This document shows positions 63,996 to 64,000 of a DNA stretch of 64,000 bases, in pieces. A program made the translations under genes and the position numbers. Under the pieces are notes generated by a model. It was not told the DNA's origin. It saw nothing but the letters and a program-made list of their open reading frames with translations, and made no database searches. The DNA lies in assembly GCF_900604285.1 (NCBI RefSeq), contig NZ_UWNY01000001.1, forward strand, positions 620,001 to 684,000, read 5' to 3'. This stretch comes from Varibaculum vaginae. Lineage in GTDB: Bacteria; Actinomycetota; Actinomycetes; Actinomycetales; Actinomycetaceae. Positions within the stretch are counted from its first letter, which is position 1, and each line of letters opens with the position of its first letter.

Positions 63996-64000
63996 GTAAG

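Overview
The window comes from an actinobacterium, most likely the family Actinomycetaceae (a Varibaculum- or Actinomyces-like organism; the genus is a guess). Supporting signs are a WhiB regulator, MtrA-MtrB-LpqB, a WXG100 protein, several LytR-CpsA-Psr (LCP) proteins, DUF3499, DUF5719 and TIGR03089 family proteins, a zinc-ribbon S14 protein, moderate GC content and frequent GTG/TTG starts. It is chromosomal housekeeping sequence with accessory genes set between conserved blocks. No phage, insertion sequence or CRISPR array is visible.

Layout. 1-3700: two LCP-type cell-wall ligases (the first cut by the window edge), uracil-DNA glycosylase and a LytR_C protein. 3800-5740: groEL behind two CIRCE operators. 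5751-10790: a solitary WXG100 protein, a degenerate HD-domain protein, a two-component system and a divergent PanC-like protein. 10880-13140: a large wall-associated surface protein. 13355-16160: lysS and a MetE-like protein. 16176-30600: the conserved actinobacterial envelope block manA, TIGR03089 protein, whiB, GT2 membrane glycosyltransferase, DUF5719, zincin-like protein, DUF3499, mtrA-mtrB-lpqB, comF, hpf. 30672-33865: ThrE-like and AspT-like transporters. 34081-42134: branched-chain amino acid genes ilvB-ilvN-ilvC, leuB, ilvE and ilvD, headed by an attenuator with an Ile/Leu/Val-rich leader peptide. 42432-49385: a TetR-controlled divergent catabolic cluster (kinase and GtrA on one side, aminotransferase, class II aldolase and aldehyde dehydrogenase on the other). 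49488-50266: carbonic anhydrase and tRNA-Ala(CGC). 50666-52272: a tandem array of five small acidic paralogues of unknown function. 52588-56890: the spc ribosomal protein genes rplN to rplO. 57153-59875: an accessory insert with a secreted peptidase-like protein and two frameshifted envelope genes. 60074-63995: secY, adk, map, infA, rpmJ, rpsM.

Most notable are (i) the five-gene array of small acidic proteins (order A-B-A-A-B) exactly where rpsQ would normally precede rplN; (ii) four copies of a palindromic intergenic element whose outer stem sequences differ between copies but still pair; (iii) two matching operator palindromes flanking the TetR-controlled cluster; (iv) the ilv attenuator; (v) a long structured leader before rplN; and (vi) three apparent single-base deletions in two neighbouring envelope genes. 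The ribosomal protein supercluster is interrupted twice, before rplN and between rplO and secY, and both gaps hold accessory genes.
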